Positions 1 to 8,379 are shown, counted from the first letter of the stretch. The stretch is 11,136 bases of DNA from Burkholderiales bacterium (GCA_025459035.1 JALORJ010000181.1:1-11136); one strand, 5' to 3'. Program-made: numbers and translations. Notes: generated by a model not told the origin, from the letters alone.

Positions 1-260
1 GTCCCGACCCCGAGAAGCTGTCGCCGTACGAGTGCGGCTTCGAGGCCTTCGAGGACGCACGGATGAAGTTCGACGTGCGCTACTACCTCGTCGCGATCCT
101 CTTCATCCTCTTCGATCTCGAGATCGCATTCCTCTTCCCGTGGGCGGTGGTGCTCGACGACATCGGGCTGCCGGGTTTCCTCGCGATGGTCGTGTTCCTC
201 GCGATCCTCGTCGTCGGCTTCGTCTACGAGTGGAAGAAGGGCGCACTGGAATGGGAGTGA
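1..260 (+). CDS. nuoA: NADH-quinone oxidoreductase subunit A (5' end cut off)
   Basis: Small membrane subunit of complex I, located where the peripheral arm meets the membrane arm near the quinone cavity. The gene enters from the left edge. Complete codons begin at base 3 and give 85 residues before the TGA at 258-260, so roughly the first 30 to 35 residues of a family of about 120 are missing. The visible part has the family's YECGFE motif in the loop after the first helix. It then has two hydrophobic helices (about residues 24-50 and 54-76 of the visible part), the first containing the acidic DLEIAF segment, and a short charged C-terminal tail. The nuoB start follows 3 nt after the stop, as is usual in nuo operons. 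The identification is firm; only the N-terminus is unknown. An ATG at 63 is internal to the conserved region and is not the start. Confidence 0.97.
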   Translation, partial: PDPEKLSPYECGFEAFEDARMKFDVRYYLVAILFILFDLEIAFLFPWAVVLDDIGLPGFLAMVVFLAILVVGFVYEWKKGALEWE

Positions 261-263
261 CCC

Positions 264-740
264 ATGGGCATTGAGGGCGAACTGCAGCGCGGCTTCGCGA
301 CCACGACGGTCGACACGCTGATCAACTGGACCCGCACCGGTTCGCTGTGGCCGATGACCTTCGGGCTCGCGTGCTGTGCGGTGGAAATGATGCATGCCGG
401 TGCCGCGCGCTACGACCTCGACCGCTTCGGCATCGTCTTCCGCCCGAGCCCGCGCCAGTCGGACGTCATGATCGTCGCCGGCACGCTGTGCAACAAGATG
501 GCCCCGGCGCTGCGCAAGGTCTACGACCAGATGGCCGAGCCGCGCTGGGTGATCTCGATGGGCTCGTGCGCCAACGGCGGGGGCTACTACCACTACTCGT
601 ATTCGGTCGTGCGCGGCTGCGACCGCATCGTGCCGGTGGACGTGTACGTACCCGGATGCCCGCCGACGGCCGAGGCGCTGCTGTACGGGATCATCCAGCT
701 GCAGAACAAGATCCGTCGCAACAACACCATCGCTCGCTGA
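264..740 (+). CDS. nuoB: NADH-quinone oxidoreductase subunit B
   Basis: Connecting-arm subunit (PSST homologue) that binds the terminal [4Fe-4S] cluster N2, which passes electrons to quinone. It has 158 residues, the usual size in beta- and alphaproteobacteria. The N2 ligands are all visible: the adjacent pair Cys37-Cys38 in [10 protein letters not shown], Cys102 in MGSCANGGG, and Cys132 in [12 protein letters not shown]. The ATG at 264 lies 3 nt after the nuoA stop, with a purine-rich GGGAG just upstream inside the nuoA end. This supports the start and suggests translational coupling. Nothing is missing. By family knowledge it contacts NuoD and NuoI and forms part of the quinone site; the sequence here shows only the conserved motifs. 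Confidence 0.98.
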   Translation: MGIEGELQRGFATTTVDTLINWTRTGSLWPMTFGLACCAVEMMHAGAARYDLDRFGIVFRPSPRQSDVMIVAGTLCNKMAPALRKVYDQMAEPRWVISMGSCANGGGYYHYSYSVVRGCDRIVPVDVYVPGCPPTAEALLYGIIQLQNKIRRNNTIAR

Positions 741-745
741 CGCGC

Positions 746-1342
746 ATGCGAACGCCCGAAGCTCTCGTCCAGTCGGTCGCCGCGGTGCTCGGCGCGCAGG
801 TCGCCGATCAGGCGATCGTGCGCGGCCAGCCGATCGTCACCGTGCGGGCCGACGCGTGGCGCGCGGCCGCGACCACGCTGCGAGACGATCCGGACCTCCG
901 CTTCGACCAGCTCGTGGATCTTTGCGGCGTCGACTGGAGCGACCATGGCGGTGGCAGTCACGACGGGCCGCGCTTCAGCGTGGTCGTGCAGCTGCTGTCG
1001 ATCGCGCACAACGACCGTCTGCGCGTGAAGATCTTCGCCACCGACGACGACTTCCCCGCGGTCGATTCGGTCGTCGACGTGTGGCCGGTCGCGAACTGGT
1101 TCGAGCGCGAGACCTTCGACCTGTTCGGCATCGTCTTCCCGGGACACCCGGACCTGCGGCGGCTGCTGACCGACTACGGCTTCATCGGGCATCCGTTCCG
1201 CAAGGACTTCCCCGTCTCCGGGTTCGTCGAGATGCGCTACGACCCCGAGCAGCAGCGCGTGATCTACCAGCCGGTGTCGATCGAACCCCGCGAGATCGTC
1301 CCGCGCGTCGTGCGCGAGGACCAGTACGGAGTGGCGAGATAG
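746..1342 (+). CDS. nuoC: NADH-quinone oxidoreductase subunit C
   Basis: Peripheral-arm subunit (30 kDa homologue) with no cofactor, which packs against NuoD and stabilises the connecting module. It has 198 residues, normal for a stand-alone NuoC; in enterics it is fused to NuoD, and here it is separate. The family signature runs from about residue 119 ([19 protein letters not shown]) through [16 protein letters not shown] to residue 156. A charged C-terminal tail ends in DQYGVAR. The ATG at 746 is 5 nt after the nuoB stop. An upstream extension of the same open frame runs through nuoB and is an out-of-frame shadow. The TAG at 1340-1342 is followed 2 nt later by the first, displaced copy of the nuoD start (1345), so the ancestral nuoC-nuoD spacing was probably about 2 nt. 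Confidence 0.97.
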   Translation: MRTPEALVQSVAAVLGAQVADQAIVRGQPIVTVRADAWRAAATTLRDDPDLRFDQLVDLCGVDWSDHGGGSHDGPRFSVVVQLLSIAHNDRLRVKIFATDDDFPAVDSVVDVWPVANWFERETFDLFGIVFPGHPDLRRLLTDYGFIGHPFRKDFPVSGFVEMRYDPEQQRVIYQPVSIEPREIVPRVVREDQYGVAR

Positions 1343-1380
1343 CCGTGCCCGAGATCCGCAACTTCACGATGAACTTTGGC
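1342..1380 (+). repeat. Upstream copy of the nuoD start (39-bp direct repeat, copy 1)
   Basis: These 39 bp match 1466-1504 at 37 positions. The match covers GCC, a GTG start and the first 12 nuoD codons ([12 protein letters not shown]). The two differences (C1350 against T1474, T1377 against C1501) are both synonymous third-position changes in the nuoD frame, Pro CCC/CCT and Phe TTT/TTC. After base 1380 the sequence stops resembling nuoD. The offset is 124 bp, not a multiple of three, so translation starting here cannot run into NuoD. Confidence 0.93.
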
Positions 1381-1476
1381 TCCGACGTGACCTCGGCTGC
1401 GCCGACGTCAGTCTCCACCGAAGTGCATCGCTGCGCCGCCGATGGTCAGGCACGTCCTGGAGCCGGCCGTGCCTGA
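1345..1476 (+). CDS. Possible 43-codon leader ORF starting at the duplicated nuoD start
   Basis: A GTG 2 nt after the nuoC stop opens a frame that encodes the 12 N-terminal residues of NuoD and then about 31 unrelated residues rich in Ser, Ala and Thr. It stops at TGA 1474-1476. That stop overlaps the beginning of the real nuoD gene (GTG 1469-1471), the arrangement expected for termination-reinitiation. A GGAG at 1328-1331 lies 13 nt before the GTG, which is rather far. After codon 12, third positions are G/C in 19 of 29 codons, against 25 of the first 29 nuoD codons. The segment therefore does not look like selected coding sequence. I infer it is either a relic of a rearrangement or an accidental leader; I know of no such leader in nuo operons. 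Confidence 0.3.
   Translation: MPEIRNFTMNFGSDVTSAAPTSVSTEVHRCAADGQARPGAGRA
1381..1465. other. Unexplained 85-bp insert between the two nuoD-start repeats
   Basis: This segment separates the two repeat copies and is the only stretch in the window not explained by a complex I gene. It resembles neither nuoC nor nuoD. It contains a short inverted repeat, TCGGC (1393-1397) and GCCGA (1401-1405) around a 3-nt loop, and a 9-bp direct repeat GCTGCGCCG (1396-1404 and 1430-1438). Both are short enough to be chance at this base composition. There is no T-run after the hairpin, so it is not an intrinsic terminator. I see no terminal inverted repeats that would mark an insertion element. Confidence 0.6.
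1459..1462 (+). promoter_or_regulatory. Ribosome binding site that fixes the nuoD start
   Basis: GGAG lies 6 nt before the GTG at 1469, good Shine-Dalgarno spacing. The alternative in-frame ATG at 1442 has no purine-rich sequence before it and would add nine residues (MVRHVLEPA) that fall outside the conserved NuoD N-terminus. The site lies inside the insert between the repeats, so the downstream nuoD copy appears to have its own initiation signal, separate from the one next to nuoC. Confidence 0.6.
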
Positions 1477-1504
1477 GATCCGCAACTTCACGATGAACTT
1501 CGGC
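1466..1504 (+). repeat. Direct repeat copy 2, the functional nuoD start
   Basis: This is the second copy of the 39-bp repeat, here continuous with the rest of nuoD (the next codons encode PQHPAAHG, the family signature). Relative to copy 1, T1474 in place of C creates the TGA that ends the upstream frame, while staying silent in nuoD. Confidence 0.93.
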
Positions 1505-2722
1505 CCGCAGCATCCTGCGGCGCACGGGGTGCTGCGGCTGGTGCTCGAACTCGACGGCGAGGTGATCCAGCGCGCCGACCCGCACATCGGCCTGCTGCAT
1601 CGCGGCACCGAGAAGCTGGCCGAGCAGCGCACGTTCATCCAGTCGGTGCCGTACATGGACCGGCTCGACTACGTGTCGATGATGTGCAACGAGCACGCTT
1701 ACGTGCTCGCGATCGAGAAGCTGCTGGGCATCGAGGTGCCGGTCCGCGCGCAGTACATCCGCGTGCTGTTCGACGAGATCACGCGCATCCTGAACCACCT
1801 GCTGTGGCTCGGTGCGCACGGGCTCGACATCGGCGCGATGACGGTCTTCCTGTACTGCTTCCGCGAGCGCGAGGACCTGATGGACTGCTACGAGGCGGTG
1901 TCGGGCGCGCGGCTGCACGCGGCGTACTACCGCCCGGGCGGGGTGTATCGCGACCTGCCGGATCGCATGCCTCTGTACGAGGTCTCGAAGCTCAAGTCGG
2001 CCGAGGACGTGAAGCGCCTCAACGAGAACCGTACCGGCTCGTTGCTCGACTTCATCGAGGACTTCGCGAAGCGCTTCCCGGCGATGGTCGACGAGTACGA
2101 GACGCTGCTCACCGACAACCGCATCTGGAAGCAGCGCACCGTCGGCATCGGCGTCGTCTCTCCCGAACGCGCCGCCGCGCTCGGCTTCACCGGGCCGATG
2201 CTGCGCGGGTCCGGGGTCGAGTGGGACCTGCGGCGCAAGCAGCCGTACGAGGTCTACGACCGGGTCGAATTCGACATTCCGGTCGGCGTGAACGGCGACT
2301 GCTACGACCGCTACCTGGTGCGCATCGAGGAAATGCGCCAGTCGACGCGCATCGTGCGTCAGTGCGTCGACTGGCTGCGCGTCAATCCGGGCCCGGTGAT
2401 CGCCGACGATCACAAGGTCGCGCCGCCGTCACGCGTCGCGATGAAGACCAACATGGAAGAGCTGATCCACCACTTCAAGCTCTTCACCGAAGGCATGCAC
2501 GTGCCCGCCGGCGAGTGCTACGCCGCGGTCGAGGCGCCGAAGGGCGAGTTCGGGATCTATCTCGTCTCCGACGGCGCGAACAAGCCGTACCGCGTGAAGA
2601 TCCGCGCGCCCGGGTTCCCGCACCTGGCCGCGATGGACGAGATGGCGCGCGGCCACATGATCGCCGACGCCGTGGCGATCATCGGCACGATGGACATCGT
2701 GTTCGGCGAGATCGATCGATGA
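1469..2722 (+). CDS. nuoD: NADH-quinone oxidoreductase subunit D
   Basis: Connecting-arm subunit (49 kDa homologue, related to the large subunit of [NiFe] hydrogenases) that forms most of the quinone-binding cavity with NuoB. From GTG 1469 it has 417 residues, the normal length. The N-terminus [12 protein letters not shown] leads into PQHPAAHG. His19 of that motif and Tyr68 in DRLDYVSMM have the 49-residue spacing of the known quinone-head ligands (His38/Tyr87 in Thermus). The hydrogenase-type Ni cysteines are absent, as in all NuoD. The C-terminus [14 protein letters not shown] is the family end. An ATG at 1442 is a possible longer start, but it lacks a ribosome site and falls in unrelated sequence. 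The gene is separated from nuoC by 126 nt, far more than any other gap in this operon, because its start has been duplicated. Its TGA overlaps the nuoE ATG (ATGA). Confidence 0.97.
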   Translation: MPEIRNFTMNFGPQHPAAHGVLRLVLELDGEVIQRADPHIGLLHRGTEKLAEQRTFIQSVPYMDRLDYVSMMCNEHAYVLAIEKLLGIEVPVRAQYIRVLFDEITRILNHLLWLGAHGLDIGAMTVFLYCFREREDLMDCYEAVSGARLHAAYYRPGGVYRDLPDRMPLYEVSKLKSAEDVKRLNENRTGSLLDFIEDFAKRFPAMVDEYETLLTDNRIWKQRTVGIGVVSPERAAALGFTGPMLRGSGVEWDLRRKQPYEVYDRVEFDIPVGVNGDCYDRYLVRIEEMRQSTRIVRQCVDWLRVNPGPVIADDHKVAPPSRVAMKTNMEELIHHFKLFTEGMHVPAGECYAAVEAPKGEFGIYLVSDGANKPYRVKIRAPGFPHLAAMDEMARGHMIADAVAIIGTMDIVFGEIDR

Positions 2723-3213
2723 GCACGGCCACGCTGTCCGCCGACGCGCTTGCGCGCATCGATCGCGAGATCGCCAAGTACCCGGCCGACCAGCGCCAGT
2801 CCGCGGTGATGGCGGCGCTCGCGATCGCGCAGCACGAGCACGGCTGGCTGTCGACCGAGGTGATGGATCTCGTGGCCGACTACCTCGGCATGCCCGCGAT
2901 CGCCGTCTACGAGGTCGCGACCTTCTACACGATGTACGAGCGTGCCCCGGGCGGACGCCATCGGCTGTGCCTGTGCACGAACCTGCCGTGTGCGCTGTCC
3001 GGCGCCACCGAGGCCGCAGCGCATCTGAAGCGCCGCCTCGGGATCGACTTCGGTGGCACCACCGCCGACGGTCGGTTCTCGCTGAAGGAAGGCGAGTGCT
3101 TCGGGGCATGCGGCGATTCGCCGGTGCTGCTGCACAACAACCGGCGCATGCTCATCGAGATGACGCCCGAGCGCATCGACGCGCTGCTGGCCGAACTGTC
3201 GACCTCCGACTGA
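2719..3213 (+). CDS. nuoE: NADH-quinone oxidoreductase subunit E
   Basis: Subunit of the NADH-dehydrogenase module (24 kDa homologue) with a thioredoxin-like fold and the [2Fe-2S] cluster N1a. N1a sits next to the FMN in NuoF and is off the main electron path. It has 164 residues, within family range. The N-terminal helical part includes QHEHGWLS and the well-conserved [10 protein letters not shown] (about 64-73). The cluster ligands are Cys86 and Cys91 (CTNLPC) with Cys127 and Cys131 (CFGAC). An extra Cys84 sits two residues before the first ligand. The ATG at 2719 overlaps the nuoD stop by 4 nt, so translation is probably coupled. A 24-nt gap with no evident signal follows before nuoF. Confidence 0.97.
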   Translation: MSTATLSADALARIDREIAKYPADQRQSAVMAALAIAQHEHGWLSTEVMDLVADYLGMPAIAVYEVATFYTMYERAPGGRHRLCLCTNLPCALSGATEAAAHLKRRLGIDFGGTTADGRFSLKEGECFGACGDSPVLLHNNRRMLIEMTPERIDALLAELSTSD

Positions 3214-3237
3214 CCCGAACTGCCTCCACCCGCCACG

Positions 3238-4566
3238 ATGCTGTCCTCCCGCGCTCCCTTCGCTCCCCACGTGTTCGGCCCGGACGCCGTGATCATGCGC
3301 GGCGTGACCGGCGACAACTGGCGCCTCGCGGACTACGAGCGTCGAGGCGGCTATGCGGCGCTGCGCCGCATCCTCGCCGAGAAGATCCCGCCGGCGACCG
3401 TGATCGACGAGGTGAAGAAGTCCGGCCTGCGCGGCCGCGGCGGCGCCGGGTTCCCGACCGGGCTGAAGTGGAGCTTCATGCCGCGCAACCACGACGGCGC
3501 GAAGTACCTCGTGTGCAACTCCGACGAGGGCGAGCCGGGCACGTTCAAGGACCGCGACATCCTGCGCTACAACCCGCACACGGTGATCGAGGGCATGACC
3601 ATCGCCGCGTACGCGATGGGAATCGGCGCCGGCTACAACTACATCCACGGCGAGATCTGGGAGGTCTACGAGCGCTTCGAGGAAGCGCTCGACGAGGCCC
3701 GCGCCGCCGGGCTGCTCGGGCGCGACATCCTGGGATCGGGCTTCGACTTCGAACTGCACGCGCACCACGGCTACGGCGCCTACATCTGCGGCGAGGAAAC
3801 CGCGCTGCTCGAGTCGCTCGAGGGCAAGAAGGGACAGCCGCGGTTCAAGCCGCCGTTCCCCGCGAGCTTCGGCCTGTACGGCCGGCCCACGACCATCAAC
3901 AACACCGAGACCTTCGCGGCGGTGCCGTGGATTCTCGCCAACGGCGGCGACGCGTTCCTCGCGCTCGGGCGCCCCAACAACGGCGGCACGAAGATCTTCT
4001 CGGTGTCCGGTGACGTGGCGCGCCCGGGAAACTACGAGGTGAAGCTCGGTACGCCGTTCGCGACCTTGCTCGAGATGGCCGGTGGCATGCGTGACGGCCG
4101 TCCGCTGAAGGCCTGCATCCCCGGGGGCTCGTCGATGCCGGTGCTGCCCGCCGCCGTGATGCTCGACACCGACATGGACTACGACTCGATCGCCAAGGCC
4201 GGCTCGATGCTGGGGTCGGGCGCCGTGATCGTCATGAACGACACGCGCTGCATGGTGCGCTGCCTCGAGCGACTCTCGTACTTCTATCACGAGGAATCGT
4301 GCGGCCAGTGCACCCCCTGCCGCGAGGGCACGGGCTGGCTGTACCGGATGGTCCATCGCATCGAGACCGGCAAGGGGCGACCCGACGATCTCGACCTGCT
4401 GAACTCGGTCGCCGACAACATCCAGGGCCGCACGATCTGTGCGCTCGGCGATGCCGCCGCGATGCCGGTGCGGGCGTTCATCAAGCACTTCCGCGACGAG
4501 TTCCAGTACCACATCGACCACCGGACCTGCATGGTCGGTGGCGCGACCCTCGCGAAGGCGGCCTGA
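3238..4566 (+). CDS. nuoF: NADH-quinone oxidoreductase subunit F (NADH and FMN binding)
   Basis: This subunit (51 kDa homologue) oxidises NADH. It binds NADH, FMN and the [4Fe-4S] cluster N3, and passes electrons to NuoG. It has 442 residues. The glycine-rich FMN/NADH segment [15 protein letters not shown] is at residues 64-78, followed by [14 protein letters not shown] at 93-106. [14 protein letters not shown] (183-196) is the second nucleotide-site motif. N3 ligands are Cys355, Cys358 and Cys361 in [12 protein letters not shown], and Cys401 in TICALGD. The ATG at 3238 has no strong Shine-Dalgarno. An internal ATG at 3295 is in frame, but the residues before it (from about FGPDAVIM) align in pattern with the N-terminus of betaproteobacterial NuoF, so I prefer the upstream start. 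The stop is 3 nt before nuoG. Confidence 0.97.
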   Translation: MLSSRAPFAPHVFGPDAVIMRGVTGDNWRLADYERRGGYAALRRILAEKIPPATVIDEVKKSGLRGRGGAGFPTGLKWSFMPRNHDGAKYLVCNSDEGEPGTFKDRDILRYNPHTVIEGMTIAAYAMGIGAGYNYIHGEIWEVYERFEEALDEARAAGLLGRDILGSGFDFELHAHHGYGAYICGEETALLESLEGKKGQPRFKPPFPASFGLYGRPTTINNTETFAAVPWILANGGDAFLALGRPNNGGTKIFSVSGDVARPGNYEVKLGTPFATLLEMAGGMRDGRPLKACIPGGSSMPVLPAAVMLDTDMDYDSIAKAGSMLGSGAVIVMNDTRCMVRCLERLSYFYHEESCGQCTPCREGTGWLYRMVHRIETGKGRPDDLDLLNSVADNIQGRTICALGDAAAMPVRAFIKHFRDEFQYHIDHRTCMVGGATLAKAA

Positions 4567-4569
4567 ACC

Positions 4570-6845
4570 ATGACCGCCCTGGTCACACTCGAGGTCGACG
4601 GCCGCAGCATCCAGGTGCCGGCCGGCTCGATGGTGATGGAAGCCGCGAACCGTCTGGGCATCCACGTGCCGCACTTCTGCTGGCATCGCAAGCTGTCGAT
4701 CGCGGCCAACTGCCGCATGTGCCTCGTGCAGGTCGAGAAGGCGCCCAAGCCGCTGCCTGCCTGCGCGACACCGGTGGCCGAAGGCATGAAGGTGTTCACG
4801 GCGTCGGATGCCGCGAAGAAGGCGCAGCGCGGCGTCATGGAGTTCCTGCTGATCAATCACCCGCTCGACTGCCCGATCTGCGATCAGGGCGGCGAGTGCC
4901 AGTTGCAGGATCTCGCGGTCGGCTACGGCGGATCGGCGTCGCGCTTCGACGAAGGCAAGCGCGTGGTGCCACGCAAGGACATCGGGCCGCTCGTGTCGGC
5001 CGAGGAGATGTCGCGCTGCATCCACTGCACGCGCTGCGTGCGCTTCGGTCAGGAGATCGCCGGCGTCATGGAACTCGGGATGGCCGGGCGCGGCGAGCAC
5101 TCCGAGATCCTCGCGTTCGTCGGCAAGAGCGTCGACTCCGAACTGTCCGGAAACATGATCGACCTGTGCCCGGTGGGCGCGCTGACGTCGAGACCCTTCC
5201 GCTACTCCGCGCGCACGTGGGAGCTTGCACGGCGACGCACCGTGAGCCCGCACTGCGGCCTCGGCAGCAACCTGGTCGTGCAGGTGAAGGGCAACCGCGT
5301 GCTGCGGGTGCTGCCGAACGACAACGACGCCGTCAACGAATGCTGGCTGTCCGACAAGGACCGCTTCTCGTACGAAGGCCTCAACGCCGCCGACCGGCTG
5401 ACGCGCCCGATGATCCGGCGCGACGGTCGCTGGACCGAGGTCGACTGGCAGGAAGCGCTCGCGTTCGCGGTGGACGGCCTGAAGCGCGTGGTCGCCGACG
5501 GCGGCGGTGACGCACTCGGCACGCTCGTGTCTCCGCACGCGACGCTCGAGGAGATGTTCCTCGCCGCGAAGCTCGCGCAGGGGCTGGGCAGCCCGCACAT
5601 CGATTTCCGGCTGCGGCACGTCGACACCCGCCTCGATGCGCGTCGCACCGGCGCACCGTGGCTCGGGATGCCGGTGGCGGAACTGCCGACGCTCGATCGC
5701 GTGCTCGTGATCGGTTCGAACCTGCGCAAGGACCATCCCCTGATCGCCGCGCGGTTGCGCGTCGCGCAGCGCAAGGGCCTGCAGATCGGGCTCGTGAACT
5801 GCACCGCCGACGACCTCGCCATCCCGCTCGCGCAGCAGTGGACCGTGGCGCCGGACCGCCTTGCGCACGTCGTCGCCGCGCTGGCGACGGCCGCGGGCGC
5901 CGAAGGCGTCGAGATCCCGCGCGAGCAGGCGCGGACGCGGCGGCCATCGAATCGAATGCGGCGGCGCTCGCACACGCGACCGGGTATCGCTTCGGCGTGC
6001 TGGGCGAAGCCGCCAACAGCGTGGGCGGCTGGCTGGCCGACGCGTTGCCGCAGGCCGGCGGACTGGACGCGCACGCGATGGTCGCGCACCCGCGCGCGGG
6101 CTACGTGCTCGTCGGCTGCGAACCCGAGCTCGACACCGCGGATGCGGCAGCGGCGCGCGCGGCGATGACCGGTGCGAAGTTCGTGGTCGCCCTGTCGCCC
6201 TGGGCGCACGCCGCGACCGGCTACGCCGACGTGATGCTGCCGATCGCGCCGTTCACCGAGACCGCCGGCACCTTCGTCAGCACCGAGGGTCGGGTGCAGA
6301 GCTTCAAGGGGGTGGTCCAGCCGCTGGGCGACACGCGTCCAGGCTGGAAGGTGCTGCGGGTGCTGGGCTCGATGCTGGGCCTGCCGGGGTTCGAGCTCGA
6401 CAGTGCCGACGACGTCCGCGTCGCCGCCATCGGCGACACGACCGACGTTTCGGCGAAGCTCGCCAACGTCGCGCCGCAGTCGCCGCTGCCCGCGGCCGAG
6501 CGCCCGCTCGCGGCCGACGCGCTGCAGCGCATCGGCGATGTGCCGATCCACTTCGCCGATCCGCTCGCGCGCCGGGCGCCGGCGCTGCAGGCGACGCGCG
6601 ACGCGACACCGCCGCGGGCGGCCATGAACGCACGCACGCTGACCGCGCAGGGACTGAGCCCGGGCGACGAAGTACGGGTGCGGCAGGCGTCCGGCGAGGC
6701 GCTGCTGTTCGCCGATCTCGATCCCGCGGTGCCGGACGGGTGCGTTCGCGTGGCCGCGGGCCATGCCCTCACGTCCGGGCTCGGCGGCCTGTTCGACCCG
6801 CTCACCCTCGAGCGCGTCGCGGTCGCGGCGCGCGCCTCGGCCTGA
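4570..6845 (+). CDS. nuoG: NADH-quinone oxidoreductase subunit G, interrupted by an apparent -1 frameshift
   Basis: Largest peripheral-arm subunit (75 kDa homologue), carrying electrons from N3 toward NuoI. From ATG 4570, a [2Fe-2S] ferredoxin domain holds N1b (Cys37, 48, 51, 65). Next come N5 (His97, Cys101, 104, 110) and N4 (Cys150, 153, 156, 200), then the molybdopterin-oxidoreductase-like domain. The extra cluster N7 of E. coli is not formed: three of its four ligand positions are Ser (226, 233, 261) and only Cys229 remains. After about residue 453 (PREQA, near 5930) this frame turns Arg-rich and stops at 6168, giving 532 aa. The normal protein continues one frame back (DAAAIESNAAALAHATGYRF onward) to TGA 6843-6845. 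Restoring one base near 5931 gives E-Q-A-A-D-A-A-A and a protein of about 758 residues, the usual size. I see no slippery heptamer, so programmed frameshifting is unlikely. A sequencing or assembly error, or a real mutation, is more likely. Confidence 0.92.
5923..5942 (+). other. Site of the nuoG frame change
   Basis: Upstream of here the first-codon frame of nuoG is conserved (EGVEIPREQ). Downstream the conserved frame is one base back (ADAAAIESN). The switch must lie within these 20 bases, which consist largely of GCG/CGG repeats. The simplest repair is one missing G between 5929 and 5933, changing GCGCGG to GCGGCGG. GC-rich short repeats like this are common places for base-calling or replication slippage. 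Confidence 0.85.
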
Positions 6846-6851
6846 CCGACG

Positions 6852-7877
6852 ATGGAACTGCTCGCGCCCGTCGAGGCCTTCTTCGGACCCGCGTGGCCGC
6901 TGGTGTGGTCGCTCGCGAAGATCGTCGCGATCGTGCTGCCGCTGATGGTGTCGGTCGCGTACCTGACCTTCGCCGAGCGCAAGGTCATCGGCTACATGCA
7001 GGTGCGGCTCGGGCCCAACCGTGTCGGTCCGAAGGGGCTGCTGCAACCGATCGCCGACGCCCTCAAGCTGATGACGAAGGAGATCATCGTGCCGACCGGC
7101 GCGAATCCCTTCCTCTTTGTGCTCGCGCCGGTGCTGTCGATCATGCCGGCGCTGGCGGCGTGGGCCGTGATCCCGTTCGAGCCCGACGTGGTGCTCGCCG
7201 ACGTGAATGCCGGGCTGCTCTACGTGATGGCCATCACGTCGATGGGCGTGTACGGCGTCATCATCGCGGGCTGGGCCAGCAACTCGAAGTACGCATTTCT
7301 CGGCAGCCTGCGCTCGGCGGCGCAGATCGTGTCGTACGAGATCGCGATGGGTTTCGCGCTGGTCGGCGTGCTGATGATGTCGCACTCGCTCAACCTGTCC
7401 GAGATCGTGCGGCGCCAGGACGGCAGCCTCGGGCTGCTGTCGTGGAACTGGGTGCCGCTGTTCCCGATGTTCCTCGTCTACCTGATCTCCGGGGTGGCCG
7501 AGACCAACCGCGCGCCTTTCGACGTCGCCGAGGGCGAGTCCGAGATCGTCGCCGGCTTCCACGTCGAGTACTCGGGCATGGCCTTCGCGGTGTTCTTCCT
7601 GGCGGAGTACGCCAACATGATCCTGGTGAGTTCGCTCACCGCGATCATGTTCCTCGGCGGCTGGCTGTCGCCGATCCCGGGGCTGCCGTCGAGCTTCCTC
7701 TGGCTGCTGCTGAAGGTCGCGGCCGTGCTCTTCTGCTTCCTGTGGTTTCGCGCGACCTTCCCGCGCTACCGCTACGACCAGATCATGCGTCTGGGCTGGA
7801 AGGTGTTCATTCCGGTGACGCTGGTCTGGCTGCTGGTGATCGGCGGCTGGATGCAGACGCCGCTGTGGCCCTGGTGA
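6852..7877 (+). CDS. nuoH: NADH-quinone oxidoreductase subunit H
   Basis: Membrane subunit (ND1 homologue) that forms the entrance of the quinone channel and links it to the proton-pumping arm. It has 341 residues with about eight hydrophobic helices. Conserved cytoplasmic loops are present: [20 protein letters not shown] at 41-60, the acidic loop [20 protein letters not shown] at 217-236 followed by HVEYSG, and [11 protein letters not shown] at 300-310. These carry the charged residues thought to couple quinone chemistry to pumping. The ATG at 6852 is 6 nt after the nuoG stop. The preserved nuoH and downstream genes argue that complex I is under selection despite the nuoG frame break. Confidence 0.98.
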   Translation: MELLAPVEAFFGPAWPLVWSLAKIVAIVLPLMVSVAYLTFAERKVIGYMQVRLGPNRVGPKGLLQPIADALKLMTKEIIVPTGANPFLFVLAPVLSIMPALAAWAVIPFEPDVVLADVNAGLLYVMAITSMGVYGVIIAGWASNSKYAFLGSLRSAAQIVSYEIAMGFALVGVLMMSHSLNLSEIVRRQDGSLGLLSWNWVPLFPMFLVYLISGVAETNRAPFDVAEGESEIVAGFHVEYSGMAFAVFFLAEYANMILVSSLTAIMFLGGWLSPIPGLPSSFLWLLLKVAAVLFCFLWFRATFPRYRYDQIMRLGWKVFIPVTLVWLLVIGGWMQTPLWPW

Positions 7878-7890
7878 CGGGACGACGACC

Positions 7891-8379
7891 TTGAACAAGC
7901 TGCGTGATTTCTTCGGCACCTTCCTGCTGGTCGAACTGGTGCGCGGTCTGGCGCTGACCGGACGCCATCTGTTCGCCCGCAAGATCACCGTGCAGTTTCC
8001 CGAGGAGAAGACGCCGCAGTCGCCGCGCTTCCGCGGGCTGCATGCACTGCGTCGCTACCCGAACGGCGAGGAGCGTTGCATCGCGTGCAAGCTGTGCGAG
8101 GCGGTGTGCCCCGCGCTCGCGATCACCATCGAGTCCGACGTGCGCGACGACGGCACCCGCCGCACGACGCGCTACGACATCGACCTGACCAAGTGCATCT
8201 TCTGCGGCTTCTGCGAAGAGTCCTGCCCGGTCGACTCGATCGTCGAGACGCGCCTGTTCGAGTACCACGGCGAGCGTCGCGGCGACCTCGTCTATACAAA
8301 GGAGATGCTGCTCGCGATCGGCGACCGCTTCGAACCGCAGATCGCGGCCGACCGCATGGCCGACGCGCCGTACCGATGA
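7891..8379 (+). CDS. nuoI: NADH-quinone oxidoreductase subunit I (TTG start)
   Basis: Connecting-arm ferredoxin-like subunit (TYKY homologue) carrying [4Fe-4S] clusters N6a and N6b between NuoG and NuoB. It has 162 residues, the usual betaproteobacterial length. Two 4Fe-4S motifs are complete: Cys63-x2-Cys66-x2-Cys69-x3-Cys73 ([12 protein letters not shown]) and Cys102-x2-Cys105-x2-Cys108-x3-Cys112 ([12 protein letters not shown]). The N-terminal amphipathic stretch, about residues 5-35, fits the membrane-contacting helix of the family. No ATG or GTG gives the expected length. TTG at 7891 places the N-terminus [13 protein letters not shown] where the family begins, 13 nt after nuoH. The upstream ribosome signal (GGGA) is weak. 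Its stop overlaps the nuoJ start by 4 nt. Confidence 0.96.
   Translation: MNKLRDFFGTFLLVELVRGLALTGRHLFARKITVQFPEEKTPQSPRFRGLHALRRYPNGEERCIACKLCEAVCPALAITIESDVRDDGTRRTTRYDIDLTKCIFCGFCEESCPVDSIVETRLFEYHGERRGDLVYTKEMLLAIGDRFEPQIAADRMADAPYR

Noticed and set aside
1393..1405. Rho-independent terminator between nuoC and nuoD.
   Set aside because: The stem is only 5 bp and no T-run follows. Termination inside the operon would also cut off ten downstream subunits.
1442..1468. Longer NuoD starting at ATG 1442.
   Set aside because: It would add MVRHVLEPA, encoded by the unrelated insert, without a ribosome binding site. GTG 1469 has GGAG at proper spacing and gives the standard 417-residue protein.
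1342..1504. Insertion element with a target-site duplication.
   Set aside because: A 39-bp duplication is far longer than usual target duplications. The copies differ at two sites, the insert is only 85 bp, and it has no terminal inverted repeats.
3295..3297. Shorter NuoF starting at ATG 3295.
   Set aside because: The residues just upstream match the expected N-terminal pattern of NuoF, and there is no better ribosome site at the internal ATG.
5923..5942. Programmed -1 ribosomal frameshifting in nuoG.
   Set aside because: There is no slippery heptamer of the X-XXY-YYZ type and no clear ribosome-binding-like stimulator. NuoG is not known to use recoding. An indel explains the data more simply.
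2557..5973. Minus-strand open frame of 1138 codons antisense to nuoD-nuoG.
   Set aside because: The sense strand encodes conserved complex I subunits throughout. The antisense product is Arg/His/Val/Asp-rich with no recognisable domain. Long antisense frames are expected in high-G+C genes with strong third-position bias.
5202..7988. Minus-strand open frame of 928 codons antisense to nuoG-nuoH.
   Set aside because: It shows the same shadow pattern, spans gene boundaries on the sense strand, and has no family-like motifs.
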